Origin: Mycobacterium sp. JS623 | GTDB lineage: Bacteria; Actinomycetota; Actinomycetes; Mycobacteriales; Mycobacteriaceae | NCBI RefSeq assembly: GCF_000328565.1 | Contig: NC_019966.1 | Location: 5,208,001-5,272,000, forward strand | Reading direction: 5' to 3' | DNA: 64,000 nt | Shown here: positions 1-8,323 of the stretch, piece after piece | Position numbering within the stretch: the first letter of the stretch is position 1 | Layout of the letters: each line of letters begins with the position of its first letter | The notes under the pieces: generated by a model | Databases searched by the model: none | What the model saw: the letters and a program-made list of their open reading frames with translations, nothing else | What the model was told of the DNA's origin: nothing | Program-made: the position numbers and the translations under genes

Positions 1-124
1 GGCGTTCGGTGACGACCTCCTCTGCGCACATCAATCCTTGGGCTTCGGCGATCGCCACCCGGACGGGTCGTGGCGCCACCGCGGCGGCCGCTACCCGGGC
101 CTGCTGCTCCTCCACCGAACGCAC
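1..124 (-). CDS. moeA: Molybdopterin molybdenumtransferase MoeA/Glp, N-terminal fragment
   Basis: Only the first 41 codons lie in the window; the gene runs off the left edge. Reading the reverse strand from GTG at 124 gives VRSVEEQQARVAAAAVAPRP followed by VRVAIAEAQGLMCAEEVVTE, which resembles the start of mycobacterial MoeA1. MoeA inserts molybdate into adenylylated molybdopterin in the last step of molybdenum cofactor synthesis. GTG 124 is preferred because an AGAAAGG ribosome site lies 6 nt upstream. It follows galU on the same strand after 38 bp, the galU-moeA order known from M. tuberculosis. The fragment is too short to assess catalytic residues. Confidence 0.8.
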   Translation of the reverse strand, partial: MRSVEEQQARVAAAAVAPRPVRVAIAEAQGLMCAEEVVTER

Positions 125-162
125 TGCACGCCTTTCTGCCGTTCAGGAGCCGTCGTGGCGTA

Positions 163-1074
163 TCAGCAGTCGATCAGCCCTAATCGCTCCACCAACCACC
201 GCCGCAACTCGGGGCCGTAGTCGTCGCGCTTCAATGCAAAGTCAACCGCAGCCTTGAGATAGCCGCCAGGATTTCCGAGGTCGTGTCGAGACCCGCGATG
301 CACGACGACGTGTACTGGATGTCCCTCCTTGATCAACAGCGCGATGGCGTCGGTCAACTGAATCTCGCCGCCGGCGCCATGCGGAACCCGCTTGAGCGCG
401 TCGAAGATGGCACGGTCCAGCACATAGCGTCCCGCTGCCGCATACGGCGACGGTGCGTCTTCAGCCTTCGGCTTCTCCACCATGCCCTTGACGCGTAACA
501 CGTTGGGGTTGTTGGTATCTGGCACCTTCTCGACGTCGAACACGCCGTAGGCGCTTATCTCGGTGGGATCCACCTCGATTGCGCACAGCACCGAGCCGCC
601 GCGTTTGGCGCGCACCTTCGACATGGTTTCCAGCACGCCGGTCGGCAACACCAGATCGTCGGGCAGCAGCACCGCGATCGCGTCTTCGTCGGGCGCCAGA
701 CTGCCTTCCACGCATCCGACGGCATGCCCGAGGCCAAGGGGTTCGGCCTGCACCACCGACTCGACCTTGATCAGGGCCGGTGCGCGCCGCACCTTCTCCA
801 GCATGGACGTCTTGCCGCGGGCCTCCAGCGTCCCCTCGAGCACCAGGTCCTCGACGAAGTGGGCGACAACGCTGTCCTTGCCTTCAGAGGTGACGATGAT
901 CAGCCGTTCGGCACCCGCTTCGGCCGCCTCCGCGGCCACCAATTCGATGCCGGGCGTGTCGACGACGGGCAGCAATTCCTTCGGCACTGTCTTGGTCGCG
1001 GGCAGAAACCGGGTTCCCAAACCCGCTGCGGGGACGACCGCAGTGTGCGGAATCGGTACCTCAGGCCGTGTCAT
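163..1074 (-). CDS. galU: UTP--glucose-1-phosphate uridylyltransferase
   Basis: Makes UDP-glucose from UTP and glucose-1-phosphate in the cytoplasm, feeding trehalose, glycogen-like glucan and cell-wall sugar synthesis. The 303-residue length is normal for bacterial GalU. The nucleotide-binding signature GLGTRFLPATK sits at residues 18-28, and the family motifs LLPDD, VEKP and GEIQLTDAI are all present. The ATG at 1074 gives the expected short N-terminus before VVPAAGLG. It is divergent from the 5-formyl-THF cyclo-ligase gene (87 bp apart) and is followed by moeA, matching the galU-moeA1 pair of M. tuberculosis. Confidence 0.96.
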   Translation of the reverse strand: MTRPEVPIPHTAVVPAAGLGTRFLPATKTVPKELLPVVDTPGIELVAAEAAEAGAERLIIVTSEGKDSVVAHFVEDLVLEGTLEARGKTSMLEKVRRAPALIKVESVVQAEPLGLGHAVGCVEGSLAPDEDAIAVLLPDDLVLPTGVLETMSKVRAKRGGSVLCAIEVDPTEISAYGVFDVEKVPDTNNPNVLRVKGMVEKPKAEDAPSPYAAAGRYVLDRAIFDALKRVPHGAGGEIQLTDAIALLIKEGHPVHVVVHRGSRHDLGNPGGYLKAAVDFALKRDDYGPELRRWLVERLGLIDC

Positions 1075-1161
1075 CGTTCACACCCTAACGGTCTTAGCTC
1101 GGTTAGGCCGCGAAGGATTGTATTGCGTGCGTTTTGCGACTCCTGCGAAGAGGCTGTCATC

Positions 1162-1755
1162 GTGGACGCCGTGGCGCACTCGACGAAGACGGAGCTACGA
1201 GCCGAGATCCTGACGGCTCGCCGTGCTCTCGCGCCTCAGCTACACGACGCCGAGGCTCATGCGCTGTGCGAACATCTTCCAACCTTCATCGAAGCCGGTG
1301 AAACCGTATGCGCCTACGTGCCTGTCGGTTCAGAGCCCGGCTCGGTGGAGCTGATCGACTCCCTGCTGCGTCGCGAAGTTCGGGTGCTGCTGCCGGTCGC
1401 CCACCACGACGCGGCGGGGTTGCCGGTGCCACTGCTGTGGGGCGAGTACCGCCCCGGCGGCCTGGTGCAGGCACGGTTCGGTTTGCTGGAGCCCACGCAG
1501 CCGTGGCTGCCCGCCGATGCCATCGCCGTCGCCTCGGCGGTGTTGGTGCCGGCGCTCGCGGTCGATCGGACCGGGGTGCGGTTGGGCCGTGGCGCAGGCT
1601 TCTACGACCGCTCGCTGCCGTTGGCCGCGCCCGCCGCGCGACTGGTGGCCGTCGTACGCGACGACGAGTTGGTCGAACGGTTGCCCGCCGAACCGCACGA
1701 CGTCCGGATGACGCATGCGCTGACGCCGAACAGCGGCTTGACCGCGTTGGAGTAG
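1162..1755 (+). CDS. 5-formyltetrahydrofolate cyclo-ligase
   Basis: Converts 5-formyl-THF to 5,10-methenyl-THF with ATP, returning the storage folate to the one-carbon pool. The family's ATP/phosphate-binding signature is clear at residues 139-150 (VRLGRGAGFYDR), and the N-terminal KTELRAEILTARRAL helix is typical. The open frame extends much further upstream, but that part is antisense to galU. GTG 1162 is chosen because GAAGAGG lies 8 nt before it, giving 197 residues, the usual size. GTG 1171 is a weaker alternative. It is divergent from galU and corresponds to Rv0992c in the M. tuberculosis order. Confidence 0.92.
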   Translation: MDAVAHSTKTELRAEILTARRALAPQLHDAEAHALCEHLPTFIEAGETVCAYVPVGSEPGSVELIDSLLRREVRVLLPVAHHDAAGLPVPLLWGEYRPGGLVQARFGLLEPTQPWLPADAIAVASAVLVPALAVDRTGVRLGRGAGFYDRSLPLAAPAARLVAVVRDDELVERLPAEPHDVRMTHALTPNSGLTALE

Positions 1756-1846
1756 CGATCAGACATGGGAATGATCGAGCCCACATAGCGGTTCTAGCAC
1801 TTGAGCCGGTAGAGTGCTAAGAAGTTTGACCATCTCGGAGGTTTTT

Positions 1847-2182
1847 GTGCCTACCTATTCCTATGCGTGCACGGAGTGCGGCGACCGGTTCGACGCAGTG
1901 CAGGCCTTCAGCGATAGCGCGCTGACCACCTGCGCCAAGTGCAACGGTCGGCTGCGCAAGCTGTTCGGCAATGTGGGAGTGGTTTTCAAGGGCAGCGGTT
2001 TCTACCGCACTGACAGCCGCGATTCGGCCAAGAGCGCCGCGAAGAGCTCGTCGAGTTCGTCCAACGGCTCGAGCTCGGAGTCCACCGCCAGTTCGTCGTC
2101 CTCGTCGTCGGACAAGTCGTCTTCCAATGGCTCGAGCTCCAGCTCGACAAGCTCTGCTCCCGCGGCCGCCGCATCGAGCTGA
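1847..2182 (+). CDS. FmdB-family zinc-ribbon regulatory-type protein
   Basis: A 111-residue protein beginning MPTYSYACTECGDRF. It has paired cysteines C8/C11 and C29/C32 forming the FmdB/CxxC_CxxC zinc ribbon, then the family's GxGFYRTDSR segment, then a low-complexity tail of about 50 residues that is almost entirely serine with some Ala, Lys and Asn. GTG 1847 is the start because CGGAGG lies 5 nt upstream and the zinc-ribbon family begins MPxYxYxC; the frame is open 33 bp further up. It corresponds to Rv0991c. The family was named after a regulator of amide/formamide genes, but the role in mycobacteria is not settled by the sequence. The serine tail is probably disordered. Confidence 0.88.
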   Translation: MPTYSYACTECGDRFDAVQAFSDSALTTCAKCNGRLRKLFGNVGVVFKGSGFYRTDSRDSAKSAAKSSSSSSNGSSSESTASSSSSSSDKSSSNGSSSSSTSSAPAAAASS

Positions 2183-2254
2183 CGCCGCGGAGTTATCCAC
2201 AGCCGCGGACGGCTTCCGCACCATGACTGTGCCGCCGCGCCTTAGCGTGGCCGC

Positions 2255-2908
2255 ATGGGGGATTCGCTCAATCCGTCTGTTCTGAGCCGGCTGCTGGCCG
2301 CGCGGCCGGACTGGTCGCGCACGCTTGCCGCCCGCCGCACCGCCGCGGGTGCGCTGGTTATCCTGGCCGCTGTCGTCGCGCTGCGCGCCGACCCACACGG
2401 TGATCGCACCGAGATCGTCGTCGCGACGCGTGACCTTGCCTCAGGCGTCGAACTGACCGCAGACGATGTCCGGCTCGAAAACCGCACGGCGGCAACGGTT
2501 CCCGACGGCGCACAGTCGAATATCGATGCCGTTGTGGGTGCGACGCTCGCCGGTCCTGCCCGCCGCGGCGAGATGCTGACCGACGTGCGGGTGCTGGGAC
2601 CTCGACTGGCCGAATCGGTGGCGGGCCCCGACGCCCGCATCGTGCCGCTCCCTCTGGCCGACAGCGCCGTGTTGGATCTGGTCCGCCCCGGCGATGTCGT
2701 CGACGTGCTCGCCGCGGGCACCGAGTCCGGTACCGACGCCAGACCGAAGTTGGTTGCGACGAATGCCGTTGTCGTCCTCGTGTCCGAGAAGCCGAAGGGC
2801 GCAGGCAATGGAAGCGACCGCGTCGTGCTCGTGGCCGTCGGCGCGCACGCCGCGAATGAGGTGGCAGCGGCGGCGCTGCTTCAGACCGTGACGCTCACCT
2901 TCCACTGA
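2255..2908 (+). CDS. SAF domain-containing membrane-anchored protein (CpaB/RcpC-like)
   Basis: A 217-residue protein with one N-terminal hydrophobic segment (about residues 29-45) followed by a SAF domain (about 50-112, with the typical [18 protein letters not shown] start) and a second beta-rich half containing [10 protein letters not shown]. This layout is that of CpaB/RcpC proteins, which assist Flp-type pilus assembly, but no other pilus gene is in the window, so a pilus role is not supported here. It follows the FmdB gene after 72 bp and corresponds by position to Rv0990c. Topology suggests an extracytoplasmic C-terminus. Confidence 0.8.
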   Translation: MGDSLNPSVLSRLLAARPDWSRTLAARRTAAGALVILAAVVALRADPHGDRTEIVVATRDLASGVELTADDVRLENRTAATVPDGAQSNIDAVVGATLAGPARRGEMLTDVRVLGPRLAESVAGPDARIVPLPLADSAVLDLVRPGDVVDVLAAGTESGTDARPKLVATNAVVVLVSEKPKGAGNGSDRVVLVAVGAHAANEVAAAALLQTVTLTFH

Positions 2909-3086
2909 GCGCCGCCAGTGCGGCGGGACGGGCACCGGAGCCCCCAGCATCACCGCTCCGTTCGTATCGATTGCCGCGCAAGTTGATCCCGCGAAGTCAG
3001 CACCGAGCATCGACCAACCCATGCCCAACCCGACTAAGTTCGTATTTGCCGTAGACAGCACACGACTGCAGGAGGGATCTGAGCGC

Positions 3087-3554
3087 ATGTTGAAGGGCTT
3101 CAAGGAGTTTCTCTCGCGGGGCAACATCGTCGACCTGTCCGTCGCGGTGGTGATCGGCACCGCGTTCACGGGCTTGGTCACGAAGTTCACCGAAAGCATC
3201 ATCCAGCCGTTGATCAGCCGCATCGGCGCGGGCCCCGATTCCGACTACGGCATCCTGCGGATCGGCATCGGCGGGGGCCAGGCCATTGACCTGAACATCC
3301 TGCTGTCGGCGGCCATCAACTTCATTCTTGTCGCTGCGGTGGTCTATTTCCTCGTGGTCCTTCCGTACAACCGGCTTCGGAAGAAGGGGGAGGTCGAGCA
3401 GGCTCAGGACACCGAGCTGAGCCTGCTGACCGAGATCCGCAACATCCTCGCCGAGACGAACGGCGCAAGCGGCAAGACCGTGGCCGGCCCCAGCCCGGAC
3501 ACCGCCAAGACTACGAGCGCCGACAAATCCGAGCTCGGACAGGCAACCAGTTGA
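3087..3554 (+). CDS. mscL: Large-conductance mechanosensitive channel
   Basis: Homopentameric inner-membrane channel that opens under membrane tension to release solutes on hypo-osmotic shock. The protein starts [24 protein letters not shown], the hallmark N-terminal helix and TM1 of MscL. TM2 is at about residues 70-95 ([20 protein letters not shown]), followed by the charged cytoplasmic helix and a Thr/Ser/Lys-rich tail longer than in E. coli. The frame is open from 3021, but ATG 3087 gives the family start and has GGAGGG upstream (10 nt). The stop is immediately adjacent to the stop of the convergent secreted-protein gene. Confidence 0.96.
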   Translation: MLKGFKEFLSRGNIVDLSVAVVIGTAFTGLVTKFTESIIQPLISRIGAGPDSDYGILRIGIGGGQAIDLNILLSAAINFILVAAVVYFLVVLPYNRLRKKGEVEQAQDTELSLLTEIRNILAETNGASGKTVAGPSPDTAKTTSADKSELGQATS

Positions 3555-4040
3555 TCAGCGGCGGATAACGAAGCTACCAGCAGGACTGATGACAAACCCT
3601 GTCTGGTCTCGTGTGTTGACGCATGACGTGGCCACGCCATCGGTGCCGCAGCTGATGGTGCCGACGCTCAGCCGGCTGTTCGTCGGCAACGCTTTGACTG
3701 GCTGGCCAATGTCGCCGTACAGCGGACGGTCGCCGCTAGCGAAATCAGGAGGACCTGTTGGCCCCGCACTCACAATATTCGCTCCCCTGGGAGCAGCTGG
3801 GATCGCTCCACTGCATCCGTAGCCACCATTCCGGCGATCCAGGACACACGTCAGACCTTCCGGAGTGGCAAACGCATACCAAGCGCCCTCCATCACCGAA
3901 TAATCACTCGGCTTCACAGGCTGAAACGCATTGACGTTTGGCAGGACCGCGTCATCGGCCAGCGCATGTATCGGCGCCGAAAACGCGTACATTCCGATAG
4001 CACACGCGACGCTTATCAAAGTCAGTCTCGGCACCCACAT
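3555..4040 (-). CDS. Secreted hypothetical protein
   Basis: A 161-residue protein with a Sec signal peptide (residues 1-29, hydrophobic core then HALA before DDAVL). The mature part carries four cysteines (in CVLDRR, GYGCSG, TISCG and TSCVN) that could form two disulfides, and ends in GSFVIRR. The spacing resembles a recurrent mycobacterial family of small exported proteins of unknown function; I do not recognise a named member. It is convergent with mscL with no gap between the stop codons and lies downstream of the porin genes on the same strand. Confidence 0.7.
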   Translation of the reverse strand: MWVPRLTLISVACAIGMYAFSAPIHALADDAVLPNVNAFQPVKPSDYSVMEGAWYAFATPEGLTCVLDRRNGGYGCSGAIPAAPRGANIVSAGPTGPPDFASGDRPLYGDIGQPVKALPTNSRLSVGTISCGTDGVATSCVNTRDQTGFVISPAGSFVIRR

Positions 4041-4121
4041 ACATTAACCGGCAGATGCCTGGGCCGCACGCCAGAAGCAGCCGCGGGGCCGGGGGTGTTT
4101 TGTTGGGCTTGAGCTGGGGTG

Positions 4122-4781
4122 TTAGTTCATGTTCCAGGGTTCGCCGTAGGTGGTGACGCTGTCGCCGGCCTTGGAGATCAGCCGGGCGAACGGACGCAGC
4201 AGCACACCACCGGCCGCACCGGTCACCGTGCCGTGCGCGTTGGACACCGCCACCTTGCCGTGCGGACCCGACACATCCACCGAGAACGTCGCCACCTCCT
4301 GAATACCCGGGCCGTTACCCAGGTCAGCGCTGATCGACACCCCCGGGAACAGGTTCGGGGTGATCACCTGAAATGTCTGCGGAACCCCGCCGCCGCCGCC
4401 GGTGAACGCTGTCGGACCGATATTCGTGTCGTCAAGCAGGATGTTCGGCGTGGTGTAGGAGAAGTTGATACCCACACCCAACGACCACGGGAAACCGATC
4501 TGGTAACCCAACTCCAGCGTGCCTGCAAACGCATCGGCACCCGGGCCGGCCACGTTGTACACCGCGCTACCGGAGTGGAACCACTCACGGGTCAGCCGGT
4601 TGCGGTCCAGGGGGAACACACCATTGAGGAAGGTGTCCCACTGCTGGATCGTCAGCGTCCGATCCTGGCCATCAACCAGGCTCAGCTCGTTGTCCAGACC
4701 TGCGTGAGAGGTGCCCGTGCTCACGAACAAAGCGGCCAACGCCGCCACCATCGCGACCAGCACCCGACTGAATGCCTTCAT
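4122..4781 (-). CDS. MspA-family outer-membrane porin, copy 1
   Basis: Octameric goblet-shaped porin of the mycobacterial outer membrane, allowing entry of small hydrophilic solutes. The 219-residue precursor has a signal peptide ending STGTSHA at residue 27; the mature protein starts GLDNELSLVDGQDRTL, as in MspA. The constriction-zone aspartates are present in ILLDDTN (precursor 117-118, mature 90-91, the MspA numbering). The frame is open to 4907 but would cross the terminator at 4896-4920, so ATG 4781 with GGGGA 5-6 nt upstream is the start. The protein is identical to copy 2 lying 825 bp upstream. Confidence 0.96.
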   Translation of the reverse strand: MKAFSRVLVAMVAALAALFVSTGTSHAGLDNELSLVDGQDRTLTIQQWDTFLNGVFPLDRNRLTREWFHSGSAVYNVAGPGADAFAGTLELGYQIGFPWSLGVGINFSYTTPNILLDDTNIGPTAFTGGGGGVPQTFQVITPNLFPGVSISADLGNGPGIQEVATFSVDVSGPHGKVAVSNAHGTVTGAAGGVLLRPFARLISKAGDSVTTYGEPWNMN

Positions 4782-4895
4782 GTATTCCCCATCTCGTAAG
4801 GCCTGGCGTACAAACGGATGATCGCAGAGCGTGATGCAACCGTTACAGGTGTTGTAGCTGATTTCTTCCGTTACTGGGGTGGTTAACGGCAAAAC

Positions 4896-4920
4896 AGCCC
4901 CCGGCATCTCGCCGGGGGCT
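4896..4920 (-). terminator. Rho-independent terminator after porin copy 2
   Basis: A perfect 10-bp inverted repeat, AGCCCCCGGC (4896-4905) and GCCGGGGGCT (4911-4920), with a 5-nt loop, sits 26 bp after the stop of porin copy 2. Read on the minus strand it is followed by GTTTTGCC, a short T run. It would end copy-2 transcription before copy 1, implying that copy 1 has its own promoter in the roughly 115 bp between the hairpin and its start. Confidence 0.82.
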
Positions 4921-4946
4921 GCTCCGCTATTCCCTGAGCTGGGGAG

Positions 4947-5606
4947 TTAGTTCATGTTCCAGGGTTCGCCGTAGGTGGTGACGCTGTCGCCGGCCTTGGA
5001 GATCAGCCGGGCGAACGGACGCAGCAGCACACCACCGGCCGCACCGGTCACCGTGCCGTGCGCGTTGGACACCGCCACCTTGCCGTGCGGACCCGACACA
5101 TCCACCGAGAACGTCGCCACCTCCTGAATACCCGGACCGTTACCCAGGTCAGCGCTGATCGACACCCCCGGGAACAGGTTCGGGGTGATCACCTGAAATG
5201 TCTGCGGAACCCCGCCGCCGCCGCCGGTGAACGCTGTCGGACCGATATTCGTGTCATCGAGCAGGATGTTCGGCGTGGTGTAGGAGAAGTTGATACCCAC
5301 ACCCAACGACCACGGGAAACCGATCTGGTAACCCAACTCCAGCGTGCCTGCAAACGCATCGGCGCCCGGGCCGGCCACGTTGTACACCGCGCTACCGGAG
5401 TGGAACCACTCACGGGTCAACCGGTTGCGGTCCAGGGGGAACACACCATTGAGGAAGGTGTCCCACTGCTGGATCGTCAGCGTCCGATCCTGGCCATCAA
5501 CCAGGCTCAGCTCGTTGTCCAGACCTGCGTGAGAGGTGCCCGTGCTCACGAACAAAGCGGCCAACGCCGCCACCATCGCGACCAGCACCCGACTGAATGC
5601 CTTCAT
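4947..5606 (-). CDS. MspA-family outer-membrane porin, copy 2
   Basis: Encodes a 219-residue protein identical at every position to copy 1, with the same signal peptide and the constriction Asp pair at precursor residues 117-118. I count five nucleotide differences between the two coding regions (copy-1 positions 4311, 4431, 4434, 4539 and 4595), all silent. Sequence similarity stops right at the start codon: upstream of copy 1 is GTATTCCCC and upstream of copy 2 is GTTCTCCCT (forward strand). The two genes therefore share a protein but not an expression signal. A 708-bp gene-free region lies upstream. Confidence 0.96.
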   Translation of the reverse strand: MKAFSRVLVAMVAALAALFVSTGTSHAGLDNELSLVDGQDRTLTIQQWDTFLNGVFPLDRNRLTREWFHSGSAVYNVAGPGADAFAGTLELGYQIGFPWSLGVGINFSYTTPNILLDDTNIGPTAFTGGGGGVPQTFQVITPNLFPGVSISADLGNGPGIQEVATFSVDVSGPHGKVAVSNAHGTVTGAAGGVLLRPFARLISKAGDSVTTYGEPWNMN

Positions 5607-6314
5607 GTTCTCCCTAGCTATGTAGACGGCAGACCGGCTAGTCCACCGTGGGTTGTCCGTGCGCGGCTCCTACCGCTAAACCACACACGACGCGTGAGTG
5701 GCATGTGACGCAAATGAGAGAGCTCACATGCTGCTCTTACGTTTCGCTCATCGTTGACACGAGGAACATAACGGGGAGGCATCGCCCCGGCAACGCGTGG
5801 GGGACCTCTGCGTCGATTCCGCCACCCCGCAATGGGAGTTTGCTGGCAGCCTGACTAGAGGGTGACACAGGATCCGCTGGGCCGATTGTGTTGCAACGAC
5901 GAGGCAGCACGGCCGCTTTCGCGTCGCACATCCGTGACGGCGGCTGACGCCGAATGGGTGTCTGGCGTTTTCCGCGCTTAACGCGAAATCACAGGTCAAT
6001 CGTGGTGAGGCGGGATATTGTCCCGCAACCACTGGTCGTGATCAGCAGCGTCATCCGGCGAAAAACTGTCCCGCTCGTCAACGGGTAACTCGCGCAAGGG
6101 ATCCCCGAAGACCTTGTTAACTGCATCCCTGGTGCGCTTTGAACAGTCCGTCACAGCGCACTCCTTGTGTGACGAAGATCACATTTGGTCAAAGATAGCC
6201 GTTCACGTAGCCGTAACCGGCGGTACGACCTCAAAATTCGCGCAGCGCAACGCGCCACTGACCACGACGCGGCGTCTGCCTTGCGGCGGCGGTTGCGGAG
6301 CGAGACCAATCTCG
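5607..6314. other. 708-bp gene-free region upstream of the porins
   Basis: No convincing gene is seen on either strand; the open frames here lack ribosome sites and recognisable products. In M. smegmatis the major mspA promoter is reported to lie several hundred bases upstream of the coding region, so a long untranslated porin leader is a reasonable reading. A CRP-like palindrome is at 6168-6183. The region also separates the porins from the moaB2-pepD-mprAB block, which is transcribed in the same direction. Confidence 0.6.
6168..6183. promoter_or_regulatory. CRP/Cmr-like palindrome TGTGACGAAGATCACA
   Basis: TGTGA (6168-6172), a 6-nt spacer, TCACA (6179-6183): a perfect match to the TGTGA-N6-TCACA half-site arrangement bound by CRP-family regulators, including mycobacterial CRP (Rv3676 type). 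It lies about 560 bp upstream of porin copy 2 and about 130 bp downstream of the moaB2 stop, so the likely target is the porin leader. Binding itself is inferred. Confidence 0.55.
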
Positions 6315-6893
6315 TTAGATCTCCAAGCTGGATAGCTGACCGATGATCTGGACGGCCAGCGGACTCAGCGTGGCCATGCCGTCTCGGACCGCGGCACGCG
6401 AGCCCGCGAGATTAACTACGAGGGTGCTGCCGGATATCCCGGCGAGACCCCGGGAGACCCCGGCGTCGACGATTCCGGCCGAAAGACCGGAGGCACGAAG
6501 CGCCTCGGAGATACCGAGCAGTTCACGGTCGAGGAGGTCGCGGGTGGCTTCGGGGGTGACGTCGCGCGGGGTGACGCCTGTGCCGCCCACCGACACGACG
6601 AGGTCCACTCCCCCGATCACCGCTGTGTTGAGGGCGTTGCGGATCTCCACCTCGTCGGCGGAAACCACGACCACGCCGTCCACTACGAAGCCCGCTTCAC
6701 CGAGCAGTTCGGTCACCAACGGACCCTCGTGGTCTTCCTCGCCATGAGCGGTGCGGTCATCGACGACGACGACGAGCGCCCGGCCCACCAACTCCCCTGG
6801 CTGTTCCATGAGTGCAACCGTATATCTGGGAAGGGACAGTGGCGCGGCCACTCTCAGTGTCGGCGGGCCGCCGGGACCCACAGTGATGGTCAC
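6315..6893 (-). CDS. moaB2: Molybdenum cofactor biosynthesis protein MoaB/MogA family
   Basis: Molybdopterin adenylyltransferase-type fold; the core begins at about residue 36 (GRALVVVVDDRTAHGEEDHEG) and carries the family substrate-binding signature GGTGVTPRDVTPEATRDLL. The protein ends GQLSSLEI, like Rv0984. Two starts are possible. GTG 6893 overlaps the pepD stop (GTGA), has AAGG 7 nt upstream, and suggests translational coupling, giving 192 residues. ATG 6809 gives 164 residues beginning MEQPGELVG, where the conserved domain really starts, but has a poor ribosome site. The location directly after pepD matches M. tuberculosis. Confidence 0.85.
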   Translation of the reverse strand: MTITVGPGGPPTLRVAAPLSLPRYTVALMEQPGELVGRALVVVVDDRTAHGEEDHEGPLVTELLGEAGFVVDGVVVVSADEVEIRNALNTAVIGGVDLVVSVGGTGVTPRDVTPEATRDLLDRELLGISEALRASGLSAGIVDAGVSRGLAGISGSTLVVNLAGSRAAVRDGMATLSPLAVQIIGQLSSLEI

Positions 6894-8245
6894 TGCTGTG
6901 CCTTGCCGAGCGTGACCTGCACGGTCTGCGGCTTACCCGATGGATCCAGGTATGTCAGCGTCACCTTGTCGCCTGGCGCCTTGGATCGCACCGCGGCCAC
7001 CAGAGCGTCGGCGCTGCCGATCACCCGGTCGTCCACCTTGGTGACGACGACGCCACTGGGCAGGCCCGCGGCCGCCGCCGCGCCACCGCTGGTGACCTCG
7101 ACGATCTTCGCGCCGTCGACGCCCGCGTCGTTGCCCACCTGAACGCCGAGCGAGGCATGCGACGCGGTGCCGCTCTGGATGAGCTCATCGGCGATCCGCT
7201 TGGCCTGGTCCACGGGGATCGCGAAGCCCAGTCCGATCGAACCGCTCTGAGCCTGCGGACCCGCGTCGCCACCCAAGGTCGCGATGGCCGAATTCACGCC
7301 AACCAGTTCGCCGTTCATGTTGACCAGCGCGCCGCCCGAGTTGCCGGGGTTGATCGCCGCGTCGGTCTGAATGGCGTCGAGCACGGTGTTCTGGTTCTGT
7401 GCGTCGCCGCCCGCGGCCACCGGCCGGTTCAGTGCGCTGATGATGCCAGTGGTGACGGTGCCTTCCAGGCCAAGCGGCGAGCCGACGGCCACCACGTCCT
7501 GGCCCACCCGCAGGTTGCTCGACGAGCCGAGTGTGATCGGCGTGAGCCCCGATGCGCCCTGCGCGCGAACGACGGCGATATCGCTGCTGGGGTCGGTCCC
7601 GACGACCGTGAATCCCATCGTGCGGCCATCGGCGAAGGTCACTTTTGTCTGGGCGCCGCCGGCCGGGACCGGCGCGGGCGGCCCGCCTGGATTGTCTTTG
7701 GCGGCGGCCACCACATGGTTGTTCGTCAGGATCAGACCGTCCGAGGACAGGATGATTCCCGAGCCCTCCTCGGACTGCTTGCCGAGGTCGACCTCCAGCT
7801 TGACCACGCTGGGCACCACCTTGGCGGCAACTTGCTCCACCGAGCCTGCGGGCAGGCTGGCCGCGGGCACGCTTGGCGCCAATCCGGTTGCACTTGAAGT
7901 TGCCGACGGCCGATCCGGCTGCGTCAGCAGTGCCACGCCGCCGCCAATACCCGCCGAAACGATCGCGACGGCGAGCGCGCCCGCTGTCAAAGCTCCTGCA
8001 CGGGAACGCTTTTGGCGCACAGGCGGCAACGGCATACCGGGCGGCTGCTGTGGCGCGCCGCGGTACGGGTCGTAGGGCGGACGGAACTGCTGCTGCGTCG
8101 CGTAGCGCCAGTCGTACGGCTGCTGCTGCGTCGGCTGCTGGTACTGCCGAGGCGCGCCGGGATAGCCGGGCGCCGCATGCTGCTCATGGCCGCCGGGCCG
8201 GTGACCCGGCGGTGGCGGCGGCGAATACCTCGGGTGGTTCGTCAT
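6890..8245 (-). CDS. pepD: HtrA-like serine protease PepD
   Basis: Membrane-anchored extracytoplasmic protease/chaperone of the envelope-stress response. Residues 1-80 form a Pro/Gln/Tyr-rich cytoplasmic segment, followed by one transmembrane helix (about 83-107). The trypsin-like domain has the catalytic triad visible as H177 (TNNHVV), D222 (SDIAVV) and S303 (GNSGGA). A PDZ domain occupies about 360-445 (SLGVQVG to VTLTYLD). The 451-residue length matches Rv0983. It lies between mprB (144 bp upstream) and moaB2 (4-bp overlap). A box resembling that before mprA lies 79-95 nt upstream, consistent with MprA control known from M. tuberculosis. Confidence 0.95.
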   Translation of the reverse strand: MTNHPRYSPPPPPGHRPGGHEQHAAPGYPGAPRQYQQPTQQQPYDWRYATQQQFRPPYDPYRGAPQQPPGMPLPPVRQKRSRAGALTAGALAVAIVSAGIGGGVALLTQPDRPSATSSATGLAPSVPAASLPAGSVEQVAAKVVPSVVKLEVDLGKQSEEGSGIILSSDGLILTNNHVVAAAKDNPGGPPAPVPAGGAQTKVTFADGRTMGFTVVGTDPSSDIAVVRAQGASGLTPITLGSSSNLRVGQDVVAVGSPLGLEGTVTTGIISALNRPVAAGGDAQNQNTVLDAIQTDAAINPGNSGGALVNMNGELVGVNSAIATLGGDAGPQAQSGSIGLGFAIPVDQAKRIADELIQSGTASHASLGVQVGNDAGVDGAKIVEVTSGGAAAAAGLPSGVVVTKVDDRVIGSADALVAAVRSKAPGDKVTLTYLDPSGKPQTVQVTLGKAQQ

Positions 8246-8323
8246 GTCGCTGCGGTGCTCTTCCTGGAGTAGGTTCCGACATCTTGGACAACGACGGATG
8301 CAAGCTCAGGGTGCCCACCCGGG

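Larger units (their letters stand above)
4106..5606 (-). repeat. Direct duplication of the porin gene (825-bp period)
   Basis: Segments of about 676 bp, roughly 4106-4781 and 4931-5606, are about 99% identical. Homology includes about 15 bp past the stop codons (TGAGCTGGGG on the forward strand) and ends exactly at the start codons. The unit is a gene duplication or a gene-conversion tract, not a mobile element; I find no terminal repeats or transposase. Confidence 0.9.

Noticed and set aside
2441..3223. 260-codon minus-strand frame opposite the SAF-domain and mscL genes
   Set aside because: Antisense to two well-supported genes over most of its length, with no ribosome site and no recognisable product; a high-GC shadow frame.
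4782..4907. 42-codon N-terminal extension of porin copy 1
   Set aside because: It would run through a perfect terminator hairpin and add sequence before an intact signal peptide; ATG 4781 has its own ribosome site.
4106..5606. Porin duplication as a mobile element
   Set aside because: No transposase, terminal inverted repeats or target-site duplication flank the unit; homology tracks the coding region.
6114..6335. 73-codon plus-strand frame in the porin leader
   Set aside because: Overlaps the moaB2 3' end, no ribosome site, no family; it also covers the CRP-like palindrome.
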